This document shows, in pieces, positions 10,255 through 21,060 of a DNA stretch of 64,000 nucleotides (position 1 is the first letter of the stretch; every line of letters begins with the position of its first letter). A program made the translations under genes and the position numbers. The notes below the pieces were generated by a model that had not been told where the DNA came from, made no database searches, and was given only the letters and a program-made list of their open reading frames with translations. Source of the DNA: Centrapalus pauciflorus (Eukaryota; Streptophyta; Magnoliopsida; Asterales; Asteraceae); assembly GCA_020465985.1 (NCBI GenBank), contig JAANYP010007621.1:1-64000 (forward strand). Direction: 5' to 3'.

Positions 10255-13200
10255 ATGGCTGATAGAATTTTCGTTCCTAAGCATAATATGGTCATCTCTC
10301 CGGACCATGCAATTCCAGAGGCTCAAGGTTACCGCCAGATGGTGGATTTTTTATGGGATCAAGGATTTCATATGCGCTGTCACATAATATTCAGATAGTC
10401 ATCCCATACGTTCGTCAGTTTTGGGATCATCTACAAGTTGATTATACTGTTACTCCAACAGTTTTGAGGACAAGGATTGCTGGCCATCCTTTAGTATTTT
10501 CAGCTGACATGTTACGTCAAGTTTTGCAGCTAGGATCTCACGAACAAGAGAATGGGCCGATTGATTTCCCGTTATCAATCAGGCAGGTAGCTTTTGTTAG
10601 AATGGGATATAGCCTGGACGTGGCTAAGTCCTCTTTTGTTGGGAAATAGTTTAAGTATGTTCAAATTGTTAGTTAGACTTCTCAGACTGTTAGTAGAATT
10701 TATATGTAAATCCAAAGTTCATGCTGCTAGTTGAAGAAACTCGAGCTGCCAGTGTAAAAGTTCAAGCTGCCAGAGCAAATCAACTCAAGCTGCTCTGTTC
10801 ATGCTGTCAAGTAATTCAAGCTGCTCAACAGTTTCATAAACAAAAAGTGCTGATTTTCAGGAAAAGATATCTACATGAAGATTCCAGCATATCTACTATC
10901 AGAGAAGTCATTATTCGTAAAGGAAACATATCAAGAAGCAATATAAATACATAGAATAGGTCTTTCTATTGTATAGGAGTTTTCTGCGTATTTTGAGTCT
11001 GTAATTGCTTTATTGATAGAGTTTTCATAAGCCTCTAAGGTTGTAAAACCCTAAGAACAGTCTGTGTTCTTTGTCTAATCAAACAGATTAGAGGTGATTG
11101 TAATCATTGAATTCAGCAATACAAACAGTCTTGATTACTTCTTGTGTGTTTATTCATTATTGATTCTGAAAGTTTTTGTTAAAATAATTAAGTGTTATTC
11201 CGCAAACTTCTTGATTAAACTTTGATTCAAAGCAAGATTATTGATTTATACTCTGATAAATTCAAATCAGTTAGTCTTGGTTATTCAGTTTTAGATCCTG
11301 ACATCTTTCATGAAGAGTGGCCTTATAGGACAATGGCGATATTTGGCACACGTTTTTATGGTTTGTTTTGCCGCCAAGAAAGCAGGTTTTGATTACATTG
11401 TCTCAAAGATTCAGTCAGGGATGATAGCATTGGTTTATAATCAACGGTTTAGCTTCTTAGAGATGTTCTTTACCGAGTTTGTTCAACAAATAACAACTCC
11501 AGACAGAGAAAGATTTCTGCTTTATCCAAGATTTGTAATGATGCTTATCAGACATTTTCTACCGAACCTGCCACAGCTGAATGAAATTCAAAGTGTTGCG
11601 GTCATAGACAAACGAATATTTGCTGATTGTTCAGCTCATCGAGGAAGATTAGCTATGCCAGTGGAGGCACCACTGTTTAGGGCAGTAGTCAATCCAGATT
11701 TCCAAGTTGGGGAAGGTGCCAACTGGGCAGGAGATTTACAGGTTCCACAGCAACCGCAGCAACAGCAACCGCCACAACCAAGGCCTCAGCAACAAAGAAG
11801 GAGGCAAAGACCGTCTACGAGACAAATTCAGGCTGATAGGCCTTCCACAAGTCAAGTACAGGAGCCAGTAGAAGCTGGTACATCAGGTGTTGAAGCAAGT
11901 ACTTCAGTTATAGCCCCCGGAAATGATCAACGGGCAGAAACTTTAGAAGAAATATGGGCAGCTGGGCCAAATGCAAATGAGCAGATTACTGTTGAGCTCG
12001 TTGGGGAACTTTTGGAACCACCGGAAGGTGAGGTGGATATTTTTCAGCAAATCGATGACTATGTCCCAGTGCCAACTGGTGAAAAGGAGTCGACGTCAGA
12101 GTCTGAATCAGAAGAGATGGAAGAAATTGAGGTTGAGAAAGAAACCGAAGATCCTTCTATTCACATACGAACTTATGGATCGAGGATAGTGGTGATAAAT
12201 GAAGAAGCTACAAGGAGAAGAGCTTCAAGGGAGTCAGAAGACTCAGATTTTGAGGAAGAAGAAGTAGTTCCGTTGGTGCCCAGGCAAAGGGCCAAAAGGC
12301 ATAGGTTCATGCAGGGAGCTTCCTCGGCCTCTGCTTCTGAGCCAGAAATACCTCAACCTCCACCCGTTCAAAGAACCATTCCACCACCACCACCACCACC
12401 ACCTGTTCAAACATCCATCCCCCCACCAATCATTCCAACTCCCATCCAATCAATTCCATCCACATCATCAACCTTCGCAGATAATCAAAGGTTTTCTGAG
12501 CTTCGGAGCAAGGTTGAATTCCAATAAGTCCAAATCTTTCAGTTGACAAAGGCTCTCGGCGAAATACAGAAGCATAATGCCAATATCGACATCGAGAATG
12601 CTGAGTTGAAGAAAGTTGTGGGAAAGATCGAGGAAGAGAATCTGGAGCTTAAAACTTTTGTTGCCGATCAAGCTGCTGAGATTCGATCGATGTGATCCCT
12701 AATTGAGCAATTATTGAAAAATCTAAAGGCTCAGGGGGAGACGAGTTGTCGGGATCCGGAGGAGCAGCAAGGGGGAGATGATGAAGGCGATGATCCCAGT
12801 GCACCAAAAGAGAATAAGCCAGTAGATTTTCCTGCTGCTCTATATGCTGAAGTTCAGGGGGAGCCTAGTCAAGGTGGAACAAAAGGAGGAGAAGCAACTT
12901 CCTCAAAGATCACAGAGAGTGAAATGCATGAAATGATTGAAGCATTAATGGATATTGAGGAAGACCCACTAGATTTTGGTTTTGATTTTGAGGATGAAAT
13001 GGAAGACTTGGAAGAGGGTGAGTTCGTACCTGAAGACATAGCTGACTGGAAATCTGATGATGAGTTCTATGTTGATGAGGACGATGAGGCGAATGAGATC
13101 ATTGTTCAACAAAACCCTATCACAGATACATACGTGACAGAAGGAAATAATTTGATTGACATAGAAGTAGTCAAAGCTGCTTTAAATGCTGAATCATCAA

Positions 13201-13949
13201 TTGAAGAGCCTGCCAGAGAGCTTACAAATGAAGAAAAAAGGAAGTTGTGGTTCAGGGCCGAGAAAAAGGAGTTAGAGCTGAAGAAAAAGATGCGCGTGTC
13301 GGGTGCTGGAGAGCTATCAGGAAATATTTTAAGCTGGTTCTTTGATCGAGAACTGCAGCTATTCATTATCAAACGAAAGGATGGCCTCCAGTATCTCAGA
13401 AGAAGACTGAAAGCTTTCAACTCCTTGCCAAAGGTTGAAATAAAGGCGTTAGCATGGAAGGAGCTCATAAATATCGGCGACGACCCTTATGCTGAAGTCA
13501 TAGCTAAGATCATTAGAAAAGAAGGGAGGTCGAGAAAATTTGAAAAGCTCAATCCAAGGGTTGGTAAACGAGTGATGGACAATACTCGAATTGACCCTCT
13601 AACTGGTAGACCGTGGATGAAAATTCAATATAAACCAGTTAGATGTCTGAAGAAAGTTCCTCTCAAGCCAATGCCACAGAACGTTTTGAAAAATCTAAAT
13701 TGGTGGTACGTGGAAAGTGAAACAGGTGAAGCGGTGATGGAGGACTTTGAAGAAAAAGTAATTCTTAGAGTGTACGATCCGCTGCACCTAGTTAATCTGT
13801 CCAAGGATGACATGCAAGTGCTTTACACTCATCAAATCTCAAGTGATGCACATATGGAATATGAGGCTAGAAAGTATCAGAATGTAATTAAAGTATGTGT
13901 TGAGCAAGGATTGTATGATGGCAGCAGTTTAAATAAACCAAGTACTTAA
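10255..13949 (+). pseudogene. Env-like third ORF of SIRE-like Copia element, broken
   Basis: The ORF starts at ATG 10255 and shifts frame near 10350-10390. It then stays in one frame from 10353 to 13949 if the inserted LTR (10637-11303) and one target duplication are ignored. Two stop codons interrupt it (TAA 12525-12527, TGA 12693-12695). The N-terminal part (PYVRQFWDHLQ, FVRMGY, later FMVCFAAKKAGFDYIVSKI and LLYPRFVMMLI) matches my recollection of a domain common in the extra ORF of Asteraceae retroelements. The middle is rich in Pro, Gln and Glu; a coiled-coil-like stretch lies at 12540-12690; the C-terminal part is charged (KKELELKKKM, YLRRRLKAF). No signal peptide or clear membrane segment is visible, so env-like refers only to position. 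Role unknown. Confidence 0.75.
10637..11303 (+). mobile_element. Solo LTR inserted in the env-like ORF
   Basis: The 667-bp insert begins TGTTGGGAAATAG and ends CCTGACA, with canonical TG...CA ends. It is flanked by a perfect 5-bp duplication, TCTTT (10632-10636 and 11304-11308). A TATAAATA box lies near 10947. Excising the LTR and one TCTTT restores the reading frame of the host ORF exactly, which confirms the borders. No internal region or second LTR remains, so unequal recombination reduced it to a solo LTR. Strand is assigned from the TATA box. Confidence 0.92.
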
Positions 13950-13978
13950 ACAAAATGTAAATAGTTAGAAGCTATCGT

Positions 13979-13990
13979 TAAGGGGGAGTC
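13979..13990 (+). other. Polypurine tract of SIRE-like element
   Basis: The sequence TTAAGGGGGAGTC lies immediately before LTR start TGTTGGTACACC and 30 bp after the env-like ORF stop. This is the usual primer site for plus-strand DNA synthesis in Copia elements. Confidence 0.8.
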
Positions 13991-14600
13991 TGTTGGTACA
14001 CCCTGTGTGTCGATAGCAGTCTAAGGGTATTAACATTTTGGTTCAAGTGATATTGAAAGGTATTGACTATTATCTAGTGTTTGATATATGTGATATTGTG
14101 TGTTTGATATTTATTGATTGTATGTTTGAACTTGATGTAATGTATTACAAGAAGTTCAAACATAAAGTCCAAAGATTAATTCAAATATAAGTTAAACATA
14201 TAATCAAATAGAAGTTGACATGTGAAATTCGAATTTAGCATAGATTCGAATTTAACATAGTAGTCAAATTCGAATTTGTCTTGAGGACAAACTCGAATGG
14301 GCCTTGGGCCTGGATTCGAGTTTGTCCATGACAAACTCGAATGGGTCTCTATAATTAGGGATTAACTCGAATGATTAGGTGACTTTTGCAGAATTCGTGT
14401 GAGATTAAGCAAAAGGGCGATCTCGAGTTTATCAGTGTTATTAGAGTGTTTTCGGAGAGAATCATCGCGTAGGTTCGTTCGTTAGTGTTCGTACATCGTC
14501 GTGGTAGTCTCCGTGTTCCGTGAGTGTGATATATCCGTCAAGCCGCTAACGAGGATTCCGCACTCGTTGGTGTGTGTCGCGTCTAGATAGATCTGTTAGT
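13991..14600 (+). repeat. LTR of SIRE-like Copia element
   Basis: The LTR starts TGTTGGTACACCCTGTGTGTCG directly after the PPT. Its end is not sharply defined; coding-like sequence of a gag-linker begins near 14650. Inside, 14225-14345 holds a cluster of ATTCGAATTT/ATTCGAGTTT words with two long inverted repeats: ATTCGAATTTGTC/GACAAACTCGAAT (14268-14298) and ATTCGAGTTTGTC-CAT-GACAAACTCGAAT (14314-14342, perfect 13-bp stem). No primer binding site follows it. Confidence 0.65.
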
Positions 14601-14649
14601 TCAAGACCTTTCAAAAAACTTCCGGTCAAGATTTACCCTGGTGAATCTT

Positions 14650-15005
14650 AGAAATCAAAGCTTTCAAAAGTTTCTGCAAATACTGGTTATTCTTCTCAGC
14701 AAAAATCTTCACAGAAAAATACCAAGTATTTTCAGAAACAGGCGAGCACCGGACAAATTTTTAGAAAGAAGAGTATGCATAATTCTGTTTGTTCAGGTTC
14801 AAGTTTCTTTCATAAATCAGATATTCAGTTTTATCATACTAAAAGAAATTTGTATCCTGAGTTTGAGAAAGAAGATAAGATATATATTCTGCGATAGGTA
14901 CCTAAACCTATAATGAAATGGTTACCTAAACCCGTATTGAGATGGGTACCCAAGAGAGCTAACAAGCCTGGATCCAAATCTGTTTGGATACCAAATACAT
15001 CTTAA
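14650..15005 (+). pseudogene. Copia gag-pol linker fragment (SIRE-like)
   Basis: One frame reads SANTGYSSQQKSSQKN, later FHKSDIQFYHTKRNLYPEF, a stop (14895-14897), then VPKPIMKWLPKPVLRWVPK and KPGSKSVWIPNTS, ending at TAA 15003-15005. Repeated (W)VPKP words ending in VWIP are typical of the region after gag in SIRE-like polyproteins. It follows an LTR, but gag itself is absent. It is therefore either a deleted second element sharing that LTR or a separate fragment. Confidence 0.6.
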
Positions 15006-15030
15006 TTTTGCAGGTTATTGGTTTTTAGTC

Positions 15031-15245
15031 AATTCAGACTAGAACCCGGTCTTCAATGGAAATGGTTTTTGTACACATCAGTGCAGAACCCGATCTTAAC
15101 TCAAATGGTTTCTAGTTCATTCAGACTAGAACCCGAACATTTTGGAAATGATTTATGGCTTTCAGTTACTTCAGACTGAAACCCGAGCTTTCACAACAAA
15201 GGCTTATAATCACTTCAGATTAGAACCCGATTCTGAAGGATGAAT
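15031..15245 (+). repeat. Degenerate tandem repeat, about 55-bp unit
   Basis: The words TTCAGACTAGAACCCG, CAGTGCAGAACCCGA, TTCAGACTAGAACCCGA, TTCAGACTGAAACCCGA and TTCAGATTAGAACCCGA recur every 50-60 bp, each followed by about 15 variable bases and TGGTTT/GGTTT. There are five copies and no coding potential. It lies directly after the gag-linker stop. Confidence 0.7.
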
Positions 15246-17313
15246 CTTTTTTTGAAATTTCTGCCCTGAAATCAACTCTAAAGTTGTATTGACAAAGAGG
15301 GAGTTTTATTTTATAATTTTTTTGCTCCTGATTTATTTTCTATTAGTTGACTAAATTTGTGTGCTTATTTCTAGGGGGAGTTTCAGACGCACTCTGATGA
15401 CGATATCTTTTTTCACAAAGTTGTGCGCAATTTTTTATGAAATATTTTTGTGCACACATAAAGAGATTTTGAGCTGAAAAGAAAACTTTTAATTTCAGAT
15501 AGACAGAGTATATCATTGAGGTTAATTGTTCTAATCTCTTCGATTTTCATAATCTCATTGCTTCTGAGATTCTCTTCGTTATTCTCCCATGAGCTAATTC
15601 TTTCATGAAATTCTAATTGATTTCATATCTTATATCAGATTTTGCATTTCATTCTGATATCTCCCAACTTATCACATTTCCCAAATTCATTCTGAATTTC
15701 ATCTCCTAATTTATCTAAGTTGAAAATCCTAATCATTCCTTATGTGATATCCCATGAGCTGAAATGCTAAACATTATTGTTGCTGACTCCGATTATGCAC
15801 CAAATTGTGTGATAGACATAAACATCATTTCTATGGTCAAACCAGAACCGGAAGACCTACCCAAGGAGCAAACGATCTATAGTCTGTGCGGGTGAGGGTT
15901 CCTTAGGTTTATTAGTTGAGAACTGTCAGTTATCACGAGATACTGACAGGGTCGAGCAGAGGTAAAATGTAAATGAGATGGGTATATTGAAAGGAGATGG
16001 TGGTGCATCAGATCATGCTTTCGCTATGAAGCTGATTGACTTGTATTTCTGAAAAAGTAAGCCGGAGGGAGCTTAGTTGAAAAATGTTGAGCGCTGAGAA
16101 AGGATTTGAAAAAAAAATCCTACCTACACTGTGTCTGCTGGGTAAACCTCATAATCTATCAAGCCCTAGGTGACTTGATATTGAAAAAGACGTCATGGAC
16201 CCAGTGACGCATGCACTTAACCCCACCAACCACTCAGTTATCTCTCAAAAGATTTTTGTTTCAATAATCACGGAGATATAGCACAATTCTATTGATATAT
16301 CATTTGGATATTATGATATTGAAACAAGAAAGACATTTTCTACGGTCTCCGACTTCATTTGTATGCACATTTTGTCTAGAGCTAATTATATACACTTTTA
16401 AGACACATCGAGTCTGACAGTCTGCGTGACTATAAACAAATAGTCCAAAGTGACTAAGTCGGAACAAATAAGAGTGATCCTTTCATGATAAAGTATTTCA
16501 CGATGATTATTTGAAAATCCTACCAGTATTAACATCACGTCAGCGCTGAAAGTAGGTCACATAGATTATGTCTATAGTGCAAACAGGAATCCTATGTGGA
16601 CCTGGACTCATTAATTCACAAATGAATATGTTTCATTTTTATTGGGTCAAGTTGAAAAGTTTTGATTTTGTTGGTTTTTGTGAGGAGAAAGTATCTTTTT
16701 GATGGGAGTGATATATTTGTTCAAAATAGGGGGAGAAACATATTTGAAAGAGAGGATATCATTTTGAGGGGGCAGAAAAAAAAATTATAATAATTCTGAG
16801 TTGTAACTGTTGTTGTATTTCTGTCTGTATTCATGTCTGCAATTGTAATTTCACTACATTTGTGTCTCTGAAGATTTTGCATGATGTTCATAATTCTTAT
16901 GATCATTATGAGGGGGAGAAAAGTTGTATTTCAGACTCAACTGCTGAATAGTTTGAAGATAATTGCAACAACTACTGAAGACAATTGTGAAAACTGCAGA
17001 AGAGTTCAAGATGAAAGATGATATATTGTCTTTGATTGATCAAGGGAGAGAATCGAATTCTTCTCATGATTCAAGGGGGAGAGTCTATTTATAAGAAAAG
17101 AGAAGTTCAGAGAAGAAGAGATATGTAGATCAGAGAGAATCAATAAAGAAGAAAGTTCATTTGAAGATTTAGAGATCGAAGAGAAGAAAAGAGAACATGT
17201 TTAAAGATCAAGTTTGTAAAATCATGAAGATTCTACATTGTTTAGTTTTTCTTTGTAAAGTTTCTGCTTTGAACTTTGATTGAAAAATTGCTTTCATCTT
17301 CTAAGGGGGAGAT
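15246..17313 (+). other. Non-coding retroelement spacer with repeated PPT-like motifs
   Basis: No convincing ORF in about 2 kb. PPT-like AGGGGGAG words occur near 15376, 16731, 16912, 17076 and 17305; the last is followed by an LTR. Such spacers between pol and the 3' LTR occur in large Copia elements. The piece may be the 3' end of the element that supplied the gag-linker. Confidence 0.45.
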
Positions 17314-17555
17314 TGTTAAGAATAAATATATAGAGATGAAAACAATTATAATTGTAAGTATACAAGTCTAGGGTCAATCATGTAATTAGTTAATAGTTAG
17401 ATTTTAGGTTTAGTATAAATAGGAAAATTCCATAGAAGTTTTCTAAGACTTTGTCATTTTCATCTTAGTATTTCACGTGAAGAGCAAAATCAATCAATTT
17501 AATAAAAGAGGATTTTGTGTTTAATGTTGTGATTCACCTAGATCTGTTATTATCA
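17314..17555 (+). repeat. Short Copia LTR
   Basis: Follows the polypurine tract AAGGGGGAGAT. It starts TGTTAAGAATAAATA and probably ends GTTATTATCA (242 bp). A TATAAATAGG box lies near 17415 and an AATAAAAGAGG polyadenylation-like signal near 17502. The next bases, GTGGTACCGGCTC, resemble a degenerate primer binding site but also translate as part of the adjacent Harbinger ORF1 remnant, so the element ends here. Confidence 0.65.
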
Positions 17556-17556
17556 G

Positions 17557-18537
17557 TGGTACCGGCTCTTTATCGTCCTCATCTTCTGAAATACCAGCAT
17601 TCGACGATGGTGTTCTGACATTAACTGACCCCGATGATGTTTTTAATCTTTTACGTTGGGCTTGGGAAAACTCGTTAACGTCTGGTACGTTGTCCTAATT
17701 TGGATGTTGGTGAAGCACATTCCACGCCAAGTCGTGTGGAAACACCGTATTTTTGTTGGTTTCCTAGAATTGTTCCTATCTATTCCTCAAAACGTTATGT
17801 TCGCTCCCGCGCCGACCGTCGGTTATTCCAATTGTTGTTGGACAAACGGTTGAACTTTTTGCATTTTTCGTTCATATCTTTCATTTTGAGTTGAGTTAAT
17901 GAACGGTGTGGCGCGCTCCAGAGATAATCGGCTTCCAAAATTATCCAAACATCGCACCCAAAATTTGTCATGCTTTTGAGCGTTTCTTTTTGTTGGATCC
18001 TCATAGGTATCAATCCATGCTTCAGCCAACGTTTTTTTTTTAAGAAGTCCAATTCGTTGGTTTTGTTGGACCTCTTGTTGGAACCGGTAATGGTGCCGGT
18101 TCGTTGTCGTCGTCAGAATCTTGTTGTGTTTCGGGAATGGCTTCGAAGTCGTCGTCAGCATCTTGTTGAGTTTCAAATTGTGGTTCACGGTAAGCAGTTA
18201 GAAATGAGTTAAAATCGTCATTTAAAAAGTTCGACAAAAATTATTGGAATAATGGTTGTTATTGTGAGTTGTGACTGGGGTACGTATGGATTTTGTTGTG
18301 AAGATTAGGGTACGTGTGGAATTTCTTGTGAATATTGTGGTAAAAATGGAATATGTTGTGAAGATTGTGGGTTGATTGGTTGTTGAAACGGAGAATGAAA
18401 ATATGGGACGTATGGAATTGTTTGAGGGAAATTCGGTTGATTATTTGTAGAGGTGGATGAAATGGTGAATTGGTTCGAGGATCGGTATTACCGCGACGAC
18501 GGCTCGATGCAGGTTGTTTGCCAGTATTGGGATTCAT
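17557..18537 (-). pseudogene. PIF/Harbinger ORF1-like (Myb/SANT) pseudogene
   Basis: An ATG at 18537-18535 opens with MNPNTGKQPASSRRRG and a long Asn/His/Ile-rich region. In shifted frames follow an acidic segment (ETQQDADDDFEAIPETQQD), TLAEAWIDTYEDPTKRNAQK, then FWVRCLDNF and PFVQQQLE, and last PSSNAGISEDEDDKEP. The middle block matches the trihelix/Myb-like domain of Harbinger ORF1 products (often annotated glutathione S-transferase T3-like), which help the transposase bind DNA. Several frameshifts and stops make it dead. The transposase ORF was not found. The left end is cut at the Copia LTR. Confidence 0.65.
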
Positions 18538-18674
18538 TTTTTTGTAAATAAAAATGGAATATGTTTGGTTTTGTGAATTGGAGAGATGGTTTGGAGAGAA
18601 TTTATATGAAAGAAAGATGAGATGATTTTTGTGTGAATTGGTTTGGTGTGAAATAGTTGTATTTATAGGGAGAA

Positions 18675-18678
<4 letters not shown>

Positions 18679-18710
<32 letters not shown>

Positions 18711-18730
18711 TGTATGTATGTATGTATGTA

Positions 18731-18802
<72 letters not shown>
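18679..18802. repeat. Compound microsatellite (TATG)n-(TG)n-(TA)n
   Basis: About 13 TATG units, then about 6 TG units, then about 28 TA units without interruption. ORFs across it are artefacts. Confidence 0.97.
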
Positions 18803-18805
<3 letters not shown>

Positions 18806-19010
18806 GTGGGTTCAATGGAGAACCTCAATGCTTGAAAAACCTTGGAGAACTACAATGCATCGCTAGAAAATCGTAATGCATCATGTAAAAATCGATGCAT
18901 CACGCGGGAATTTGATGCATCACATGGAAATAATGATGCATCACAGGGGAATTGTAATGCATTTGTGGTGGTGCATGAAGGTGTATATATATATAAACAG
19001 CTATAATACT
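18803..19010. repeat. Degenerate tandem repeat with ATGCATCAC core
   Basis: Starts GAGGTGGGTTCAATGGAGAACC right after the TA tract. It then repeats AATGCATCRC plus a spacer of 10-15 bases about six times (18857-18962): TGCATCGCTAGAAAATCG, TGCATCATGTAAAAATCG, TGCATCACGCGGGAATTTG, TGCATCACATGGAAATAATG and so on. It may be the end of a Helitron-like or other microsatellite-targeting element. Confidence 0.6.
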
Positions 19011-19171
19011 GTTTGAAAAGAAAAAAAACAAAAATAATAATAATAATAAAGACTGTTGGTGGGGGCTGGGGGCCATTGGGAACCGCTCACCGAAGCCGCC
19101 GAGGGCGGGGTGATGTTCCCGGCGGGGAGAGGCCGCTGGGGCCAGTGGCTTGTGTACACCGCACGACCTAA

Positions 19172-19718
19172 GGCCTTGTTTGTTTGGCATTAAGAGGCTC
19201 TTAAAATGGTCTAAAGTCTAAACTTTAGATCTAAAATGAATTAAGATTATTTTTTAGTTTCAGATTTAAGATGTTGCTACCTCTTAATTTACCTCTTAAC
19301 TTCAAAATGGAGGCTTGGGTTTGAAAAAAAATAATTAAGAAGCATCTCTTTTATTTTTAGGTTACAAACCTTATTTTTCTCAACCCCCAACTCATACACA
19401 CCCTTGCTTCAACAACTACGGTCACCACTCATCCACGCCGTCGCCGACCACCAGCCTTGCCGCCGCTATCATCGATTGTCAACTACCTCTCACCTTTGTT
19501 ATTTATCATATTAATTATTATAATTTTATTTTGTTTATATAAATTAATTAATTATAATATATAATAATTTATTTTATATAATATTTTAAGTAATTTTTTT
19601 TAGATGTTTCATCTTACAAAACAAACAATTTTTAAGATCACCTCTTAGTTTCATATTTCAGATCTTAAGACCACCTTTTAGATTTCGGACGTTTAACCTC
19701 TTAATAACAAACAGCAAC
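19172..19718. mobile_element. PIF/Harbinger (Tourist-like) MITE with TAA target duplication
   Basis: The left end GGCCTTGTTTGTTTGGCA...TTAAGAGG pairs with the right end (reverse complement GTTGCTGTTTGTTATTAAGAGG). TAA flanks both sides (19169-19171, 19719-19721). It contains no ORF. The ends resemble the MITE at 2412-3717, so both probably belong to related Tourist families. A (TACA)n microsatellite follows at 19727-19762. Confidence 0.75.
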
Positions 19719-19722
19719 TAAG

Positions 19723-19754
<32 letters not shown>

Positions 19755-19854
19755 CATACGTACATATATGGATTGTTTTAAAAACCTAAATATTTGTGAG
19801 AACTTGAGAACCATAGGGGTAGTTTTGGAAAAATAAAATTTTATCTCTCCTATT

Positions 19855-20070
19855 TATATAGGGAAAATTATGCAAAAAAAAACCATCAAAGTATATAAAA
19901 TTTCGATTAAGTCTCCCTTTCCTTTTTTTTCTGATAACTCTCAAAACCAGTTAACACTCATGGAATCAGTCCAAAGGTAACTTGCAACCTGCTAAACATG
20001 TTACCGTGCTTAATCTATTTTGTAAAAAACCATCAAAGTATAAAACTTTTTCGCTTAAATCCCTCATTCA
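19855..20070. repeat. Left arm of long inverted repeat (Mutator-like)
   Basis: The stretch AAAATTATGCAAAAAA...CCATCAAAGTATA...TTTCGATTAAGTCTCC and its continuation (ACATGTTACC, CCATCAAAGTATAAAACTTTTTCG) recurs inverted at 27190-27413. Arms of about 200 bp suggest a Mutator-type element into which the Helitron-like segment later inserted. No clear target duplication was found. Confidence 0.6.
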
Positions 20071-20095
20071 TTTTGTAATTATTATTATTATTATA

Positions 20096-20134
<39 letters not shown>

Positions 20135-20891
20135 GAACATTTTTAATTACATTAAAATTATTTATTTGCGATTCCAAATTTTTCGTAAGATTTAAAATTA
20201 CTTTTTATATTTACATTGGATTATTAATTTACTTTTATATTGCGATTATTAATTAATGGCTATATATCATATCATTGTTTATTTAATATTATTATATTAA
20301 CTCTTTTGAGTTTTTCATTTTCGATAAAAGAATATGAACTATTCAAATTTTTATCGTTCGGTTTCAATTTGATTTTTAATTTGTCGAACGAAAAAAACTT
20401 CAATTAACTTTTAATTATTTCGAATGGGTAAATATATTATTCATTCTGGTTTTAAAATTCTCGAGTGTATAAAACTACAACAAATTTCATATATACAAAT
20501 GAAAAATGGTACAATTAATTATTTACGGATCAAAAAACGACGAACATTTAACTAACATAGCTATAGCTATTCCAATTTTTATTATTTCCGACCTGAAAAA
20601 ATGATGAACCCATCCACTTTTAAGTTTTGATCGTAAATAAATAATGTAGTTATTTTTGTTTGAAAAACAGAATGGATTATCGTAATTTTTTAATACTTCC
20701 GAACAAAAAAACTATAACCGATAGATTTTCAATTTTTCGAATGCAACATTCTATAACTATTTCTTTAATAATGAAAAATTAAATCAGAAAACATGGTCGT
20801 ATTTAAAAGTTTGAAAAAGATTTAAAAAAAAAAAAAAGAAATTGTTTGTTTTATTTTATTGAAAAGTTGAAAGTCAAAAGATTTCATATTA
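20071..20891. other. AT-rich non-coding stretch with (ATT)n
   Basis: A (TAT/ATT) trinucleotide tract lies at 20080-20135. The rest is AT-rich with no ORF and no recognisable element ends. Confidence 0.6.
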
Positions 20892-21060
20892 TCTTTACTC
20901 CTATATAAAGGATTTAGGAGAAGATCTTAAAAACAAGTCTCATTGCACAATGTACAACTAAATAAAGCTGAATGGCTGAATTTTAAGAGGTACAAGTATT
21001 TGTTGCACATGGTACCATTCTTCAATGCAATAAAATTTAATTTTAGACGACACCATCACC

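Noticed and set aside
12243..12449. Minus-strand Trp-rich ORF
   Set aside because: Antisense of the proline codons in the env-like ORF.
13106..13468. 120-codon minus-strand ORF
   Set aside because: Antisense shadow of the env-like ORF C-terminal part, which has the better family resemblance.
17557..17568. TGGTACCGGCTC as a primer binding site after the short Copia LTR
   Set aside because: Only a partial match to TGGTATCAGAGC, and the bases also continue the Harbinger ORF1 remnant in frame.
18259..18876. ORFs with runs of YIYIYI, THTYIHTY or YVCM
   Set aside because: Pure translation of TATG, TG and TA microsatellites. Only the N-terminal part of the minus-strand frame beyond the microsatellite was kept, as Harbinger ORF1.
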